Positions 28,516-37,935 of a stretch of 64,000 nt of DNA are shown here, one piece after another; position 1 is the stretch's first letter; each line of letters begins with the position of its first letter. The position numbers and the translations under genes are program-made. Where the stretch lies: assembly GCA_964502005.1 (NCBI GenBank), contig CAZCUX010000020.1:62001-126000 (forward strand), written 5' to 3'. Under the pieces are notes generated by a model. The model did no database searches. It saw nothing but the letters and a program-made list of their open reading frames with translations, and was not told the DNA's origin. Source of the DNA: CAJWOS01 sp964502005. GTDB taxonomy: Bacteria > Myxococcota_A > UBA796 > UBA2385.

Positions 28516-30041
28516 ACGCGGCAGGCGCATTCGCCGTCGGGAGACATGGTGCGGCCCAGTATGGCGACGCCGACTTGGTACTGCACGCCGATGTCGTCAT
28601 CATTGGGGCGGGCGCCGGTGGGTGCGCTGCAGCGGCTGCTGTCGCAGAGCGCGGCGCGCGGGTCATTGTGTTGGAAGAGGGCCAAAACTGGCGTCCTTCC
28701 GACTTTCAGACGTCCACAGCGTTTGCGTTCCGAAACCTCTACCAGTCGCGGGGCAGCCGGGCATTGCGGGGCAACGCGTTCTTGCCGATGCCCGGCGGGC
28801 GCGGCGTCGGCGGGTCTACCCTCATCAACTCGGCCATTTGTTTTCGCTGTCCCGATAGTGTGTTGGAAACGTGGCGCGACAAGCATGGATGCGACACTGT
28901 CGACCCCAAGGCGTTTTCCGCCTACTTCGACCGCGTTTGGTCTACCCTTGGTGTCACCGTCAATCCGGTGGCCGTACAACGCAACAACAACCTGATTTTT
29001 CGGCAAGGCGCCGAAGCCTTGGGCCTCAAAGGCGACTTCTTGCCTCGTTCTGCACCCGGTTGTGTGGGTTGTGGTATTTGCCAATACGGGTGCCCGTCTG
29101 GCGGAAAGTTCAGTGCCGACCGCAGTTTCTTGACGGTTGCGGAAAACTCTGGTGAAGTAGGGGTCTACGCGGACTGCAAGGTGGAGGCCGTCGAAACGAC
29201 GGGCGGCCGCGTCGTGGCCGTCACGGGCTATGTCCTCGATCCAGAGACCCACGGGCGTCGGCAGTCGTTGCGCGTCACAGCAGACCAGTTCATCCTAAGC
29301 GCCGGTCCTATCGGAACTCCATTGTTCCTGATGGCAAACGGACTCTCGGATTCTCCCCACTGTGGTGCGCATTTGGTGGTCCACCCTACCTGCGCTGCGT
29401 TGGCGCGGTTCACCCAAGAAATCCGGCCATGGTCAGGGGTGACCCAGGGGTATTGGGTCGATTGTTGGGAGGAGGGGTACTTATTACAAACATTTACCTG
29501 TACTCCTGACCAGTATTTCGCGACGCTGCAAACGGCGCCCGGCCGCGCAACACTCGAAATCATGCGGGACCTCAAGCACTATGCCTCGGCGGGCGCGCTG
29601 GTTCACGATGAGGACTCTGAAGGCCGGGTGCAGCGGACGCCGGCAGGCACGGACCTCAGCTACTTCTTGGGGGATGGCGACCGAAAGCGGCTCATCGCGG
29701 GGCTTCGGAAGACCGTAGAGGTGTTCTTTGCTGCGGGAGCCCTTCGCGTTCACCCATTTCGCTTGGGTCTTGCGGCCATCGAGCGACCCGAAGACATCGA
29801 AGCGGCGCTGCCCATGGACCTTGCTGCCCATGAGTTGCTGTTGTATGCAAGTCATCCGATGGGTACGTGTCGAATGGGAGGAGACCCCGCCGAGAGCGTG
29901 GTCGATCCGCGGGGCAAAGTTTGGGGTTGGGACAACCTGCGGGTCGCGGACGCGAGTATTTTCCCATCGAGCTTGGGCGTAAATCCGCAGGTGACCACAA
30001 TGGCGATGGCGTTGATGATTGGCCACGAACTGATGGGCTGA
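28512..30041 (+). CDS. GMC-family FAD oxidoreductase
   Basis: A 509-residue flavoprotein of the glucose-methanol-choline family. FAD-binding VVIIGAGAGGCAAAAAVAERG lies near residue 28; GGRGVGGSTLINSA is the family's second signature; the C-terminal part has HPMGTCRMGGDP and SLGVNPQVTTMAMALMIG with the conserved active-site region. Between them is a Cys cluster CVGCGICQYGCPSGGK (near 180), found in the long-chain alcohol or cholesterol oxidase branch. It oxidises an alcohol and passes electrons to FAD; its substrate is unknown. It is paired with a small subunit gene by ATGA overlap, which suggests a membrane-bound dehydrogenase. Confidence 0.85.
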   Translation: MNAAGAFAVGRHGAAQYGDADLVLHADVVIIGAGAGGCAAAAAVAERGARVIVLEEGQNWRPSDFQTSTAFAFRNLYQSRGSRALRGNAFLPMPGGRGVGGSTLINSAICFRCPDSVLETWRDKHGCDTVDPKAFSAYFDRVWSTLGVTVNPVAVQRNNNLIFRQGAEALGLKGDFLPRSAPGCVGCGICQYGCPSGGKFSADRSFLTVAENSGEVGVYADCKVEAVETTGGRVVAVTGYVLDPETHGRRQSLRVTADQFILSAGPIGTPLFLMANGLSDSPHCGAHLVVHPTCAALARFTQEIRPWSGVTQGYWVDCWEEGYLLQTFTCTPDQYFATLQTAPGRATLEIMRDLKHYASAGALVHDEDSEGRVQRTPAGTDLSYFLGDGDRKRLIAGLRKTVEVFFAAGALRVHPFRLGLAAIERPEDIEAALPMDLAAHELLLYASHPMGTCRMGGDPAESVVDPRGKVWGWDNLRVADASIFPSSLGVNPQVTTMAMALMIGHELMG

Positions 30042-30139
30042 CCTCTACGGATTTTGAGAAATTCGCAGCGAAAGCACTATTGTTTCGCGCCAACAATTCC
30101 GTTTCCCCCGATGTACAGGGCTTGTATTGGAGGGAAAGC

Positions 30140-30670
30140 ATGAATGTCTTGGGAATTTCAGGCCGCGCGCCCTCGTTCGCTTCGTCGCCAGCGCCTTCTC
30201 CGCGCGCACTTGCTTCCAAGCCGCGTACCGTTGACCAAGCTGCTATTGTGGCCACGCGCCAGATGTACCAATCGGGGCTTCGGCAAGCGGAAGGCGGCCA
30301 CGCCATTCAAGAGATGGCCAATAAGGAGGAAGTGCCCGTCTCTTCGCTCCAGCGGATTCGGGCTGTGTTGTCGCAAGGATTTGCGAGCATGCGGGGTGGG
30401 CATCGCGTGCAGCAACTCACCCATGAGCCTGTTGTGCCGCCCTCGGAGCTGGTGCAAATTGTCGACAGCATCGCGCGAAACGTAAATGGATTCGCGGGTG
30501 GAAGCGCAGTGCAGCACGAAGTCCGCCAGCCGGCCCTCGCGGACTCTTTTGGTCCCCGCGCGCGTATGTTGGCACAAGACATTGCCGCAAAACTCCAATC
30601 GCAGCCGTCTGCCGCCGCAGCGGTGCAAAGCCGGGGCATTCGCCGGGCGCGGGTAGGCGCGCTCGTATGA
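30140..30670 (+). CDS. Hypothetical protein, Ala/Gln-rich
   Basis: A 176-residue soluble protein that I do not recognise. It has no signal peptide. Residues 10-35 are low-complexity Ser/Pro/Ala; the rest is predicted helical with a weak internal repetition around 'GGHAIQEMANKEEVPVSSLQRI' and 'GGHRVQQLTHEPVVPPSELVQI' (roughly residues 52-72 and 90-112), which look like two copies of one ~40-residue unit. A third possible copy, 'GGSAVQHEVRQPALADSF', follows. GGAGGGAAA 4-5 bases upstream of the ATG makes this a well-supported start. It is downstream of the GMC gene in the same direction, but 98 bases away. Confidence 0.6.
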   Translation: MNVLGISGRAPSFASSPAPSPRALASKPRTVDQAAIVATRQMYQSGLRQAEGGHAIQEMANKEEVPVSSLQRIRAVLSQGFASMRGGHRVQQLTHEPVVPPSELVQIVDSIARNVNGFAGGSAVQHEVRQPALADSFGPRARMLAQDIAAKLQSQPSAAAAVQSRGIRRARVGALV

Positions 30671-31069
30671 ATGCCGATGCGCGATGAAAGAGGACATGGT
30701 TGCGGGTGAATCGCAGGCGTGCGTCGTTCCCGCAAGGCGTCCAATGTTGTATGCCTTGTCTCCGTCGCGTGTAACTTGACAGAGCCGTACGCCGATGCGC
30801 CACGTCAAGTGGAGGAGGTCCTCGTTGTATGGCCCCGCGATACCGGATGTTCGCGGGGGCCAACGCCACATCGCTGGGGCGTGGATGTCCCGAAATTTTT
30901 GTGATCGAAAATTGGGGAGTTTGTGCGCCCGTCACGAACCGGTCCGGTATGATGACGGGGTAGGTGGAGGAGGAGCTCAAGCCGGTCGATGGTCGGGGTG
31001 GGTGATTCTGCGCACCGGGTGTCCCCGCAATGGGTACAGGGTTCGATAACGCCGAGAGGCGGGTGTAGA
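30671..31069. other. Intergenic region, no gene seen
   Basis: About 400 bases between the hypothetical protein and the second kinase gene. Frames are short and overlapping. A slightly AT-rich patch at 30893-30920 may hold the kinase promoter. Nothing else is recognised. Confidence 0.35.
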
Positions 31070-31084
31070 GTGTCGTCAAGGTCG

Positions 31085-34000
31085 ATGGAAAGCGATGCAC
31101 CGCCACTTCCCGGTGACCGTGTCGGTGGGTACCTCCTGGGGGATGTTCTCGGCGTCGGGGGTATGGCTACGGTGTATTCCGCGACCGCGCCCGACGGGGA
31201 GCGAGTGGCGGTAAAGGTGCTGCACCCGGGTCGAACCGACCAAGACGAAGCGCGGCGATTTCGCCGTGAGTTTTTGACGTTGCGTGCATTGCGCCACCCC
31301 TCGGTGGTGCAGGTGTTCGAAGCGGGCCGTGCTGGCGTATATCCATGGATTGCGATGGAATACATCGCGGGCACCGACCTCGAATCGCTCATCGAGCGAT
31401 GGAGTCACAACCCTCCGCCGCAACGAATGGCCCTGGTTTCGCAGATTTTTCGCGACTTGTGTGGTGCCATCGCCTATGTGCACAGCCAGGGCCTCATTCA
31501 CCGCGACCTCAAGCCATCCAATGTGCTCGTTACGCCGGACCACCGGGCGAAACTTACCGACTTTGGTGTGGTGAAGGCGCCCTTTGGCCAGTTTCATACC
31601 CAGCTTACGGCCGTCGGGTCGCTGGTGGGCACGGCGGCCTATATGTCGCCTGAGCAAATCAGTGGTGACGCCGTCGATGGTCGCTCGGATTTGTACAGCT
31701 TGGGGGCTGTCCTTTACGTCATGCTGACGGGACGACGGCCTATCGTCGCCGATTCGGTGGCAGGGTACCTCACGCGGCACCTCACCGAGCTGCCCCAAGA
31801 CCCACGAGAGCTGGACCCACGCATCCCGCCGGCGCTTTCGTCCATTTGTATGCGGCTGCTGACCAAAGACCCCGCCCAACGCTACGCCACTGCAGAGCAA
31901 GTCCTGCTCGCGCTGGATGCCGGCCCAGAGCAAGGAAAGACAACCATTCACGGGCGGGATGCCGAAGTAGGCGCGCTGCTGTTGCGGCTCCAACGGCTGC
32001 GTTCGGGGGCGGGGGGCTTGATGCTGCTGGTCGGGCCCTCGGGGAGCGGGCGCTCGGTGCTGTTGTCGGCTTGCGTCGACCGGGCCCGCGAAAATGGCTG
32101 GGGTGTTTCTTTTGGCGATGGTGCAAAAGAAGGCGTGCTGGATGTTCTTGCTTCACAAATCCCCGCGCTCGGACCATCGGGGCAGGACACCAATGTTGTG
32201 CGCCGGATTGCATTGCTCACGCACGGGCGCCCCTGGACGCTCGCTATCGACGACCTCGACCTCGCCCCACCCCAGGTATTGGACGCCATCACCGGCCTTT
32301 TGCGGCAGCAGGTCGCCGTAGAGGGCGAGCCACTGCTGATTGTGGGTACTGCCCAAGGCACAGGCGGCACCCTCGCAGGACTCGGGTCGGGCGCCGCGAC
32401 AGGGCTCGCAACCGAGACCATCGCGCTCGCGCCCATGTCAAATGCAGCCGTGCGCGCGCTTCTTCGCGAACGTGGCGTCGGTGGCGCAGCGTGTACGGCA
32501 TTGTCGGCGCGCTTGGTTGCCGATGGCGTCGTTTGGCCGGCCGACGTGCTCGAACAGCTCGACGCCTTGGAGCGGGGCGGGTGGTTGCATCGCGACGCCC
32601 ATGGTGCGTTGGCCGCTACGCGCGATGTCGATTTGTTTCGGCAAGGCGAGCTTCCGTTGCCTATGCGGCTGCGGCGTCAAGAAGAAGAGTCCCTCGCACG
32701 CCTCGACACACCCGAGCGGACCTTCCTCGACACATTGGTCGTTTTGGGAGGAGAGGCCGACCCTGCCACGATAGCGGAAATCCATGAAATCGAAGGCCAC
32801 CATGTTGAGCGCTCTGCGCTGCGTTTGATTCGGTTGGGATTTGTGCGAGAACAAGCGGCAGGGTCCCATGGCTTCTACCAACTCACCGACACGCACTCGC
32901 GTAGCTTGTTGTATGAGTTGATAGACGAAGCACCGCGGGCAGACCTTCACCGCCGCGTGGCGGCCGTGCTGCAACGACAACGTGGACGACCCGCTGTGGC
33001 GGATATTGCGGGGCATTTGCTGCGCGCTGGACAGCCGGAGGCCGCTTGGCCGTTGTTGCTGAAAGGGGCAAGCGTCGCGATGCGTGCCGGGCGCAGCCTA
33101 GAATCGCGCGCATTGCTGGATGATGCGGAACGTGCCGCGTCTCTCGCGACCGGTAATTTGGCGGAAGAAACGGTCTGGGCGCTCAAGCGGCAAGCGGCGA
33201 CGATTGACGCCGAGCTTCGGGAGCGGGGAGCCGACCCTACCGCCGCGCGAGAGGCATGGGAGCGGGCGGCTGTGGCTGCGCGGCATGAGCAGAACCCCGC
33301 CGCAGAGCTGCGTGCACGGGCAGGCGCGTGCGTGCTTCGTGTGGTCGAGGGCGAAGCGGCGGATGCCTTCCCAGAGTTGGCGGGAATTTGGAAGCGGATG
33401 GCCAAAGGAGATCCCCTCTGGGGACGTGTCTCCGCTGCGCTGGCCGAATCGTTGCTTGCACGGGGACGTATCGATGACTCCCGCAAGCTCTGGACCGCAA
33501 TCGGTGGCTTTGGCAAGCGCGTGCAGTCGGATGCTTGGATGGCGGTGTCACGGCTTGGTCTCGCGACCGTCTCGTTGGCGTGTGAGCCCCCAACCACCGC
33601 GCGGGCCCACCTCGCGGAGGCCGAGTCTGACCTCCGGGCGATCGGCGACCGCATCGGACTCGCGCGCTGTCTCGTCCTTCAGGCCGACCTTTCGTTGGCC
33701 GCAGGCGAGCTACGCCTCGCGCGGGAGCTGGCCGACGAAGCGCGGCGGATTTCGGACCTTCAGCCGTCGGTCGGTTGTATGGCGGGTGCGGTGAGCGCCC
33801 TCGCGGACAACGCGCTGGGCGGCACCATCGGTCCATCGGTGGTCAGTGGCCTGCTTGGCCTCGGACGAGACCAGAGCCGCACGGTAGGGGCGGGAATCGA
33901 GGCCCGCACAGCGATAGCCCGGGTGTGTGCCATCGTTGGTCAAGACGCCCAAGCACGCGAAATGTTGGTCGACTTGGACCCGACGCGGCCCGTTGGGCTG

Positions 34001-34366
34001 ACCGACCCCGTCGGCCAGTTACAAGCCGTGCGCGCACGCGTGGTAGAAGACTTGGACGAAGCCGCTGCGGACGCATGGAGTGCGATGGGCCGCGAAGTGC
34101 CCCTGTTCCCGGTCGCCGCGGCGCGGATTGCGCTCGATGCCGCCCACGGCCTCGCGCGCGTGGATGCCGTCGGCGCCGAGGACGCTATCGCTGAAGCGCT
34201 GGACCGCACGTCCAAGCCCGGCCTGGAGCTATTGCGCTTGGAGGCGGTGGTGCTCGGCTGCCGGCTGGGCATCATGCGCACAGAAGATGCCTGCGCCTTG
34301 CGTGACGAGCTCGCGGGGCGCATCAAGGGTGACGCCGCCTTCCGCGCGCGCTGGACCCTCGGATGA
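31085..34366 (+). CDS. Ser/Thr protein kinase with STAND ATPase and TPR region
   Basis: A 1093-residue cytoplasmic protein. The kinase domain is complete: glycine loop GVGGMATVYSA, VAVK lysine, HRDLKPSN (~138-145), DFGVV, GTAAYMSPEQ and DLYSLG. A STAND-type ATPase follows, with Walker A VGPSGSGRS (~315-323) and Walker-B-like LAIDDLDLA, then a winged-helix-like region and a long TPR-like helical tail. It resembles PknK-type sensors, which couple ligand sensing in the ATPase/TPR part to phosphorylation. ATG 31085 has a close AAGG; GTG 31070 with GAGAGG is an alternative start. It overlaps the MBL hydrolase gene by 4 bases. Confidence 0.87.
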   Translation: MESDAPPLPGDRVGGYLLGDVLGVGGMATVYSATAPDGERVAVKVLHPGRTDQDEARRFRREFLTLRALRHPSVVQVFEAGRAGVYPWIAMEYIAGTDLESLIERWSHNPPPQRMALVSQIFRDLCGAIAYVHSQGLIHRDLKPSNVLVTPDHRAKLTDFGVVKAPFGQFHTQLTAVGSLVGTAAYMSPEQISGDAVDGRSDLYSLGAVLYVMLTGRRPIVADSVAGYLTRHLTELPQDPRELDPRIPPALSSICMRLLTKDPAQRYATAEQVLLALDAGPEQGKTTIHGRDAEVGALLLRLQRLRSGAGGLMLLVGPSGSGRSVLLSACVDRARENGWGVSFGDGAKEGVLDVLASQIPALGPSGQDTNVVRRIALLTHGRPWTLAIDDLDLAPPQVLDAITGLLRQQVAVEGEPLLIVGTAQGTGGTLAGLGSGAATGLATETIALAPMSNAAVRALLRERGVGGAACTALSARLVADGVVWPADVLEQLDALERGGWLHRDAHGALAATRDVDLFRQGELPLPMRLRRQEEESLARLDTPERTFLDTLVVLGGEADPATIAEIHEIEGHHVERSALRLIRLGFVREQAAGSHGFYQLTDTHSRSLLYELIDEAPRADLHRRVAAVLQRQRGRPAVADIAGHLLRAGQPEAAWPLLLKGASVAMRAGRSLESRALLDDAERAASLATGNLAEETVWALKRQAATIDAELRERGADPTAAREAWERAAVAARHEQNPAAELRARAGACVLRVVEGEAADAFPELAGIWKRMAKGDPLWGRVSAALAESLLARGRIDDSRKLWTAIGGFGKRVQSDAWMAVSRLGLATVSLACEPPTTARAHLAEAESDLRAIGDRIGLARCLVLQADLSLAAGELRLARELADEARRISDLQPSVGCMAGAVSALADNALGGTIGPSVVSGLLGLGRDQSRTVGAGIEARTAIARVCAIVGQDAQAREMLVDLDPTRPVGLTDPVGQLQAVRARVVEDLDEAAADAWSAMGREVPLFPVAAARIALDAAHGLARVDAVGAEDAIAEALDRTSKPGLELLRLEAVVLGCRLGIMRTEDACALRDELAGRIKGDAAFRARWTLG

Positions 34367-35244
34367 CCGCTGTTTCGGAAGCGGACGGACACGCCGTTCG
34401 CTTGTCCGCGCTGCCTTCGGGTGCCATCGTGATGGAGCGCGGCTGGATGCATGGAAACGTCGTCCTGCTCCCCGGTCGGGTGCCGTCGATTGTCGACACG
34501 GGCTACCACACCGGCTTCGCAGCATTGTCGAAACACATGGACGAGGTGTTTCTGCACCAGAAGGTGTCGGTCGTCGCGCTGACCCATACGCACTCGGACC
34601 ATGCCGGGTGTGTGGCCGCGCTGCAGAACCAACTTCCGCTGTCCGTCGTGGCCCATGTGGATACGGCGAGAATGGTGCGTGCGTGGGACACACAGTCGAT
34701 GTGGCTCGGCGCCTCCGGCCAAGAGCTGCCGCGGTATTCGGTCACCGATAGCGTGAAGGGTGGGGACCAAGTTGAGCTTGGAAACGCGCAGTGGCACGCG
34801 ATTCACACCCCGGGCCATGCAACCGGTGGCTTGTCTTGGTTTGACCCCCACTCCGGGGTGTTGGTGACGGGCGATGCGCTGTGGGAGTTTGGGTTGGGTA
34901 TTCTCAACCCGTGGATGGATGGCTGGCATGTGTTCGACGATGCCCATAACGCGCTTGACCGAATTCTCGAAACCAACGCGTGCTGGGTTGTTCCTGGGCA
35001 TGGTCCCCCCTTCGTGGACCTCCGTGGCGCGGTCGACCGTGCGCGTTCCCGCGTAGACTACTTCGCGCGCAATCCCGAGCGGCTCCAGGTCCAGATTGTG
35101 CGGAGCTGCGCGGGCTTCGTCGCTCTCGCGCGTCCTGGCTTGTCGCCGCAGGAAGTCCGCGACATTGCACACCAAATGGTCGTTGAGCTGGGACTTCCAG
35201 CGGAGCGGGTGGGTGTGCTCGTGGCCGAGGTGTCGCCCTCCTAG
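34363..35244 (+). CDS. Metallo-beta-lactamase-fold hydrolase
   Basis: A 293-residue hydrolase of the MBL fold. The metal ligands are visible in order: THTHSDHAG (HxHxDH), HTPGHATGG, TGDALWE and VPGHGP. Together they make the two-metal site of glyoxalase-II-like enzymes, and a helical C-terminal extension (~residues 225-293) resembles the winged-helix 'LACTB2' type. It is cytoplasmic. Its substrate is unknown; thioesters, lactones or RNA are all possible in this family. It overlaps the second kinase gene by 4 bases, so it may be controlled by or act with it. Confidence 0.85.
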   Translation: MTAVSEADGHAVRLSALPSGAIVMERGWMHGNVVLLPGRVPSIVDTGYHTGFAALSKHMDEVFLHQKVSVVALTHTHSDHAGCVAALQNQLPLSVVAHVDTARMVRAWDTQSMWLGASGQELPRYSVTDSVKGGDQVELGNAQWHAIHTPGHATGGLSWFDPHSGVLVTGDALWEFGLGILNPWMDGWHVFDDAHNALDRILETNACWVVPGHGPPFVDLRGAVDRARSRVDYFARNPERLQVQIVRSCAGFVALARPGLSPQEVRDIAHQMVVELGLPAERVGVLVAEVSPS

Positions 35245-35428
35245 GCCTTTGGCCGCGCCTCGCGTGTCATTTTGGTAGCGCGTCGGCACGCCGTGGTGGC
35301 GTTCGGCATGATTTTTGCATGAGCGGAGGCGGGGCGCTGTGGGAGCCGATGTGCTCCGCCGATGCGTGGGCACGCCGGACAGCACGGACGGGTTAGGGGA
35401 GGAGGAACGTGGGGAACCTGGAGACGTT

Positions 35429-35842
35429 ATGGCGCGCGGTTCGGAACCGTTTCATCCAAGCGAAATCAACCATCCACCTGGAGTCTACGCCTACGAACTT
35501 CCGGGAGGCTGGCATGTGTGGGCGGGGCGCACTGCCGAGGACAACGACAAGCTCTCTATCAAGGTCGCAAAGAACGACGACTGGTGGTTTCACTTGCGGG
35601 GGATGCCAGGAAGTCATGTGGTGCTGTTTGTGAGAGACGGTGTGCAGCCGGGCAAAGACACCCTCCAGGCTGCGGCGGCGATTGCGGCCTACCACTCCAA
35701 GCAAAAAGAGGGCGGCACGGTCGCCGTCACAGGTACACGCGCGCGCTTTGTGAGCAAGCCACATGGTGCAAAAGCCGGGCTCGTAACCATTCGCAAAGAA
35801 ACGGTGTTCAAGGTACGTCCGGCGATTCCCGTCGTCGGCTGA
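35429..35842 (+). CDS. Stand-alone NFACT-R (DUF814) domain protein
   Basis: A 137-residue protein that is essentially one NFACT-R domain, the RNA-binding part of RqcH/NEMF (Rqc2) factors. The family pattern is clear: GWHVWAGRTAEDNDKLSIK, NDDWWFHLRGMPGSHVVL (WFH..G.PGSHV) and YHSK followed by VAVTGTRARFVSKPHGAKAG. Full RqcH adds Ala tails on stalled ribosomes; single-domain versions probably bind tRNA or rRNA. ATG 35429 has GGAG five bases upstream; the long open frame before it is not supported. Its 3' end overlaps the convergent subtilase gene by 35 bases. Confidence 0.8.
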   Translation: MARGSEPFHPSEINHPPGVYAYELPGGWHVWAGRTAEDNDKLSIKVAKNDDWWFHLRGMPGSHVVLFVRDGVQPGKDTLQAAAAIAAYHSKQKEGGTVAVTGTRARFVSKPHGAKAGLVTIRKETVFKVRPAIPVVG

Positions 35843-37724
35843 ACACAGCGACGAGGCCCACGAGTGCGGCAGCGAGGCCCGGAAAGGCTGACAGGGTGCT
35901 GCACCCGGACTTGTCGGCGGGGTCGTCGCTGGTCGCGGTCTCCGTCTTTGGTGCTGCGCTATCGTCGTCGGTCGGCGTGTCGGGTGATGCCGAATCGTGG
36001 GGCGCGTCGGTGTCGGTGGGGCGGTCGGTTGCTGTCGCGTCGAGGGCCATTCGATATGCGGGATGACCCGTCTCATCAGAGTCATCGCTTTCTGTGGGGG
36101 CGCCCAGGAAATGTCCCGCATCGGCGATAAACAGCACCCGCAGCGTGGCCGTGCCGGAAACGGATTGGTCGGCGACCCACCGGGTCGGAATCGACGGTGT
36201 GCTGTGGGCGTCGACGGGGCCTGTCAAGCGCGACACCGCCACGGAGAGCGTTGTTTCGTCGGTGTCGGGTAGTTCGAGCCCCGTCCCCGCAGGAGTGGTC
36301 TCGGCGGTCCAGCCAGGCGCGTCCGCGAAGACACGGACGCCGTCGGGGTGTGTCAACACGATATGCGCAACGCCGTCGTCGCCGACGTTTTCGAGCGGAA
36401 TGTCGAGGGTGGCCTCGTCGGTGAACGACCACTCCGCCGCAAGCGCGGCCAAGCGCGGGACGGGTGTGTGGACCGCTGAATCGCCATTCAGATTTCCGCC
36501 CGACACCACACGGGTGGCGAGGTCGGCGTGGGGTGTGACACTCGCGAGCAGCACGCGCCGCACTTCGGGCGCGGTGAGGTCCGGGTGGGCCTCCCACAAC
36601 AAGGCCGCGATGCCGGCGGCGATGGGCGTCGCGTAGCTGGTGCCGCTTGCCGTCAGGACTTCCGACGAAGACGCTACGCCGAGGCTGCAAATGTCCACGC
36701 CCGGCGCCGCGAGGTCGACGGTCGTGAATCCATAATGAGAGTACGGGTTGAGGCTCCCGTCCGAACGGCTGCCGGCAACGGCGAGGATGTGGTCGCCTGG
36801 CTCGTTGGCAGGGAAGATGGGGTACAGGTCGTTGTTTCCATCGGAGCATTCGGGCACGGAGCAGTTCGCGGCGGCGGCCACCAACAAGATGTCCGCGCTC
36901 CCCAACGCGGCGACGGCATCCGACAACGCAGTAGTGGTCGAGCTTCCGCCAAGGGAGTAGCTCACGATGCGGGCACCGGGGCTGCCATCGGCAATGTCAG
37001 CGAGTGCATCGACGGCATACGAAAAATAGAGCGCGCCGGAGCGGTCGGCGATTTTGGCGAGGTACAGCGAGCCGTCGGCCATTACACCCGCACGACCTAC
37101 GCCATTGTCTGGCACCGCGACCAGCTCGCCGGCGATGAACGTGCCGTGGTGGGGGATTCCCGAGCCGGGTGTGACCTCGGGAATGGAGTCGCGGTCGCCA
37201 TAATCGTATGCACCTGCGACGTTTCCGAAGTCGCGGTGTGTTGTGAGAAAGCCGGAGTCCGCGACAGCGACAACGGGCGCGTGGGTGCCGGTCCAGCCGT
37301 CGTCGTGGAGGGAACCCAATCCAATCGCGGGAAGCTCCCACAACGCAGGGCAGTCGGTGGTCCCGACATAGTCGTCGGAGAGGCCCATCGGGAGGGTGTT
37401 CATGGGCGCGTCTTGCTCGGTCCAGCGCACACCGGGCCATGTTGCCGCGCGCAATGTCCAGGTGTGGGCGTCGGTTGCCGTCGAAAAGTCTGCCCGACAC
37501 AGCCTTGCGACCGAATAGCAACGGATCGCGGTCGCTCCGTCGTCTTTCAGCCGTGCTACGATATTTTCGCGGTCAGCGGACGCCTCGTAGCCCACCATGA
37601 TGGTGCCCGGCCCTGCGAGTGCCACCCCGCTTGTCCACAATCCGGCCGTCGCGCAACCAATGCCGATGATGCGGGTCGCGTTTTGTCGAGCGTTTTGACC
37701 CATCGGCCAACGAAAGCACACCAT
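35808..37724 (-). CDS. Subtilisin-like serine protease with MYXO-CTERM-like tail
   Basis: A 638-residue exported peptidase S8. An N-terminal signal (TAGLWTSGVALAGP) precedes an inhibitor-like stretch. The catalytic triad is Asp in VAVADSG, His in HHGTFIAGE and Ser in SGTSYATPIAAG. A beta-rich region follows, then a Thr/Asp/Pro-rich linker, and at the end GCS, a hydrophobic helix and RRRE, the architecture of MYXO-CTERM sorting tails that myxosortase processes at the Cys. The enzyme is therefore likely to be displayed at the cell surface. ATG 37724 has AAGGGGA upstream. The 35-base tail-to-tail overlap with the NFACT-R gene could cause antisense effects. Confidence 0.85.
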   Translation of the reverse strand: MVCFRWPMGQNARQNATRIIGIGCATAGLWTSGVALAGPGTIMVGYEASADRENIVARLKDDGATAIRCYSVARLCRADFSTATDAHTWTLRAATWPGVRWTEQDAPMNTLPMGLSDDYVGTTDCPALWELPAIGLGSLHDDGWTGTHAPVVAVADSGFLTTHRDFGNVAGAYDYGDRDSIPEVTPGSGIPHHGTFIAGELVAVPDNGVGRAGVMADGSLYLAKIADRSGALYFSYAVDALADIADGSPGARIVSYSLGGSSTTTALSDAVAALGSADILLVAAAANCSVPECSDGNNDLYPIFPANEPGDHILAVAGSRSDGSLNPYSHYGFTTVDLAAPGVDICSLGVASSSEVLTASGTSYATPIAAGIAALLWEAHPDLTAPEVRRVLLASVTPHADLATRVVSGGNLNGDSAVHTPVPRLAALAAEWSFTDEATLDIPLENVGDDGVAHIVLTHPDGVRVFADAPGWTAETTPAGTGLELPDTDETTLSVAVSRLTGPVDAHSTPSIPTRWVADQSVSGTATLRVLFIADAGHFLGAPTESDDSDETGHPAYRMALDATATDRPTDTDAPHDSASPDTPTDDDSAAPKTETATSDDPADKSGCSTLSAFPGLAAALVGLVAVFSRRRESPDVP

Positions 37725-37935
37725 ACTGTCCCCTTGTGCGCAGACCGCGGTGCTACGCCACCGTCGTATACCTTTGTAGCGTTCGGGTGTCGTCTGGTTC
37801 GGGCCGTGTACGTTGCGAATTGACCCATCCCGTTCGGGGGATGTCGCGGCTGGATGCGTCGTGCAGGCTTCTGGCTAGCGTAGGTGCGTGGGAGAGGGTA
37901 GACTGCGGCATCGCTTGGTTCCGTCGGGAGTGGTT

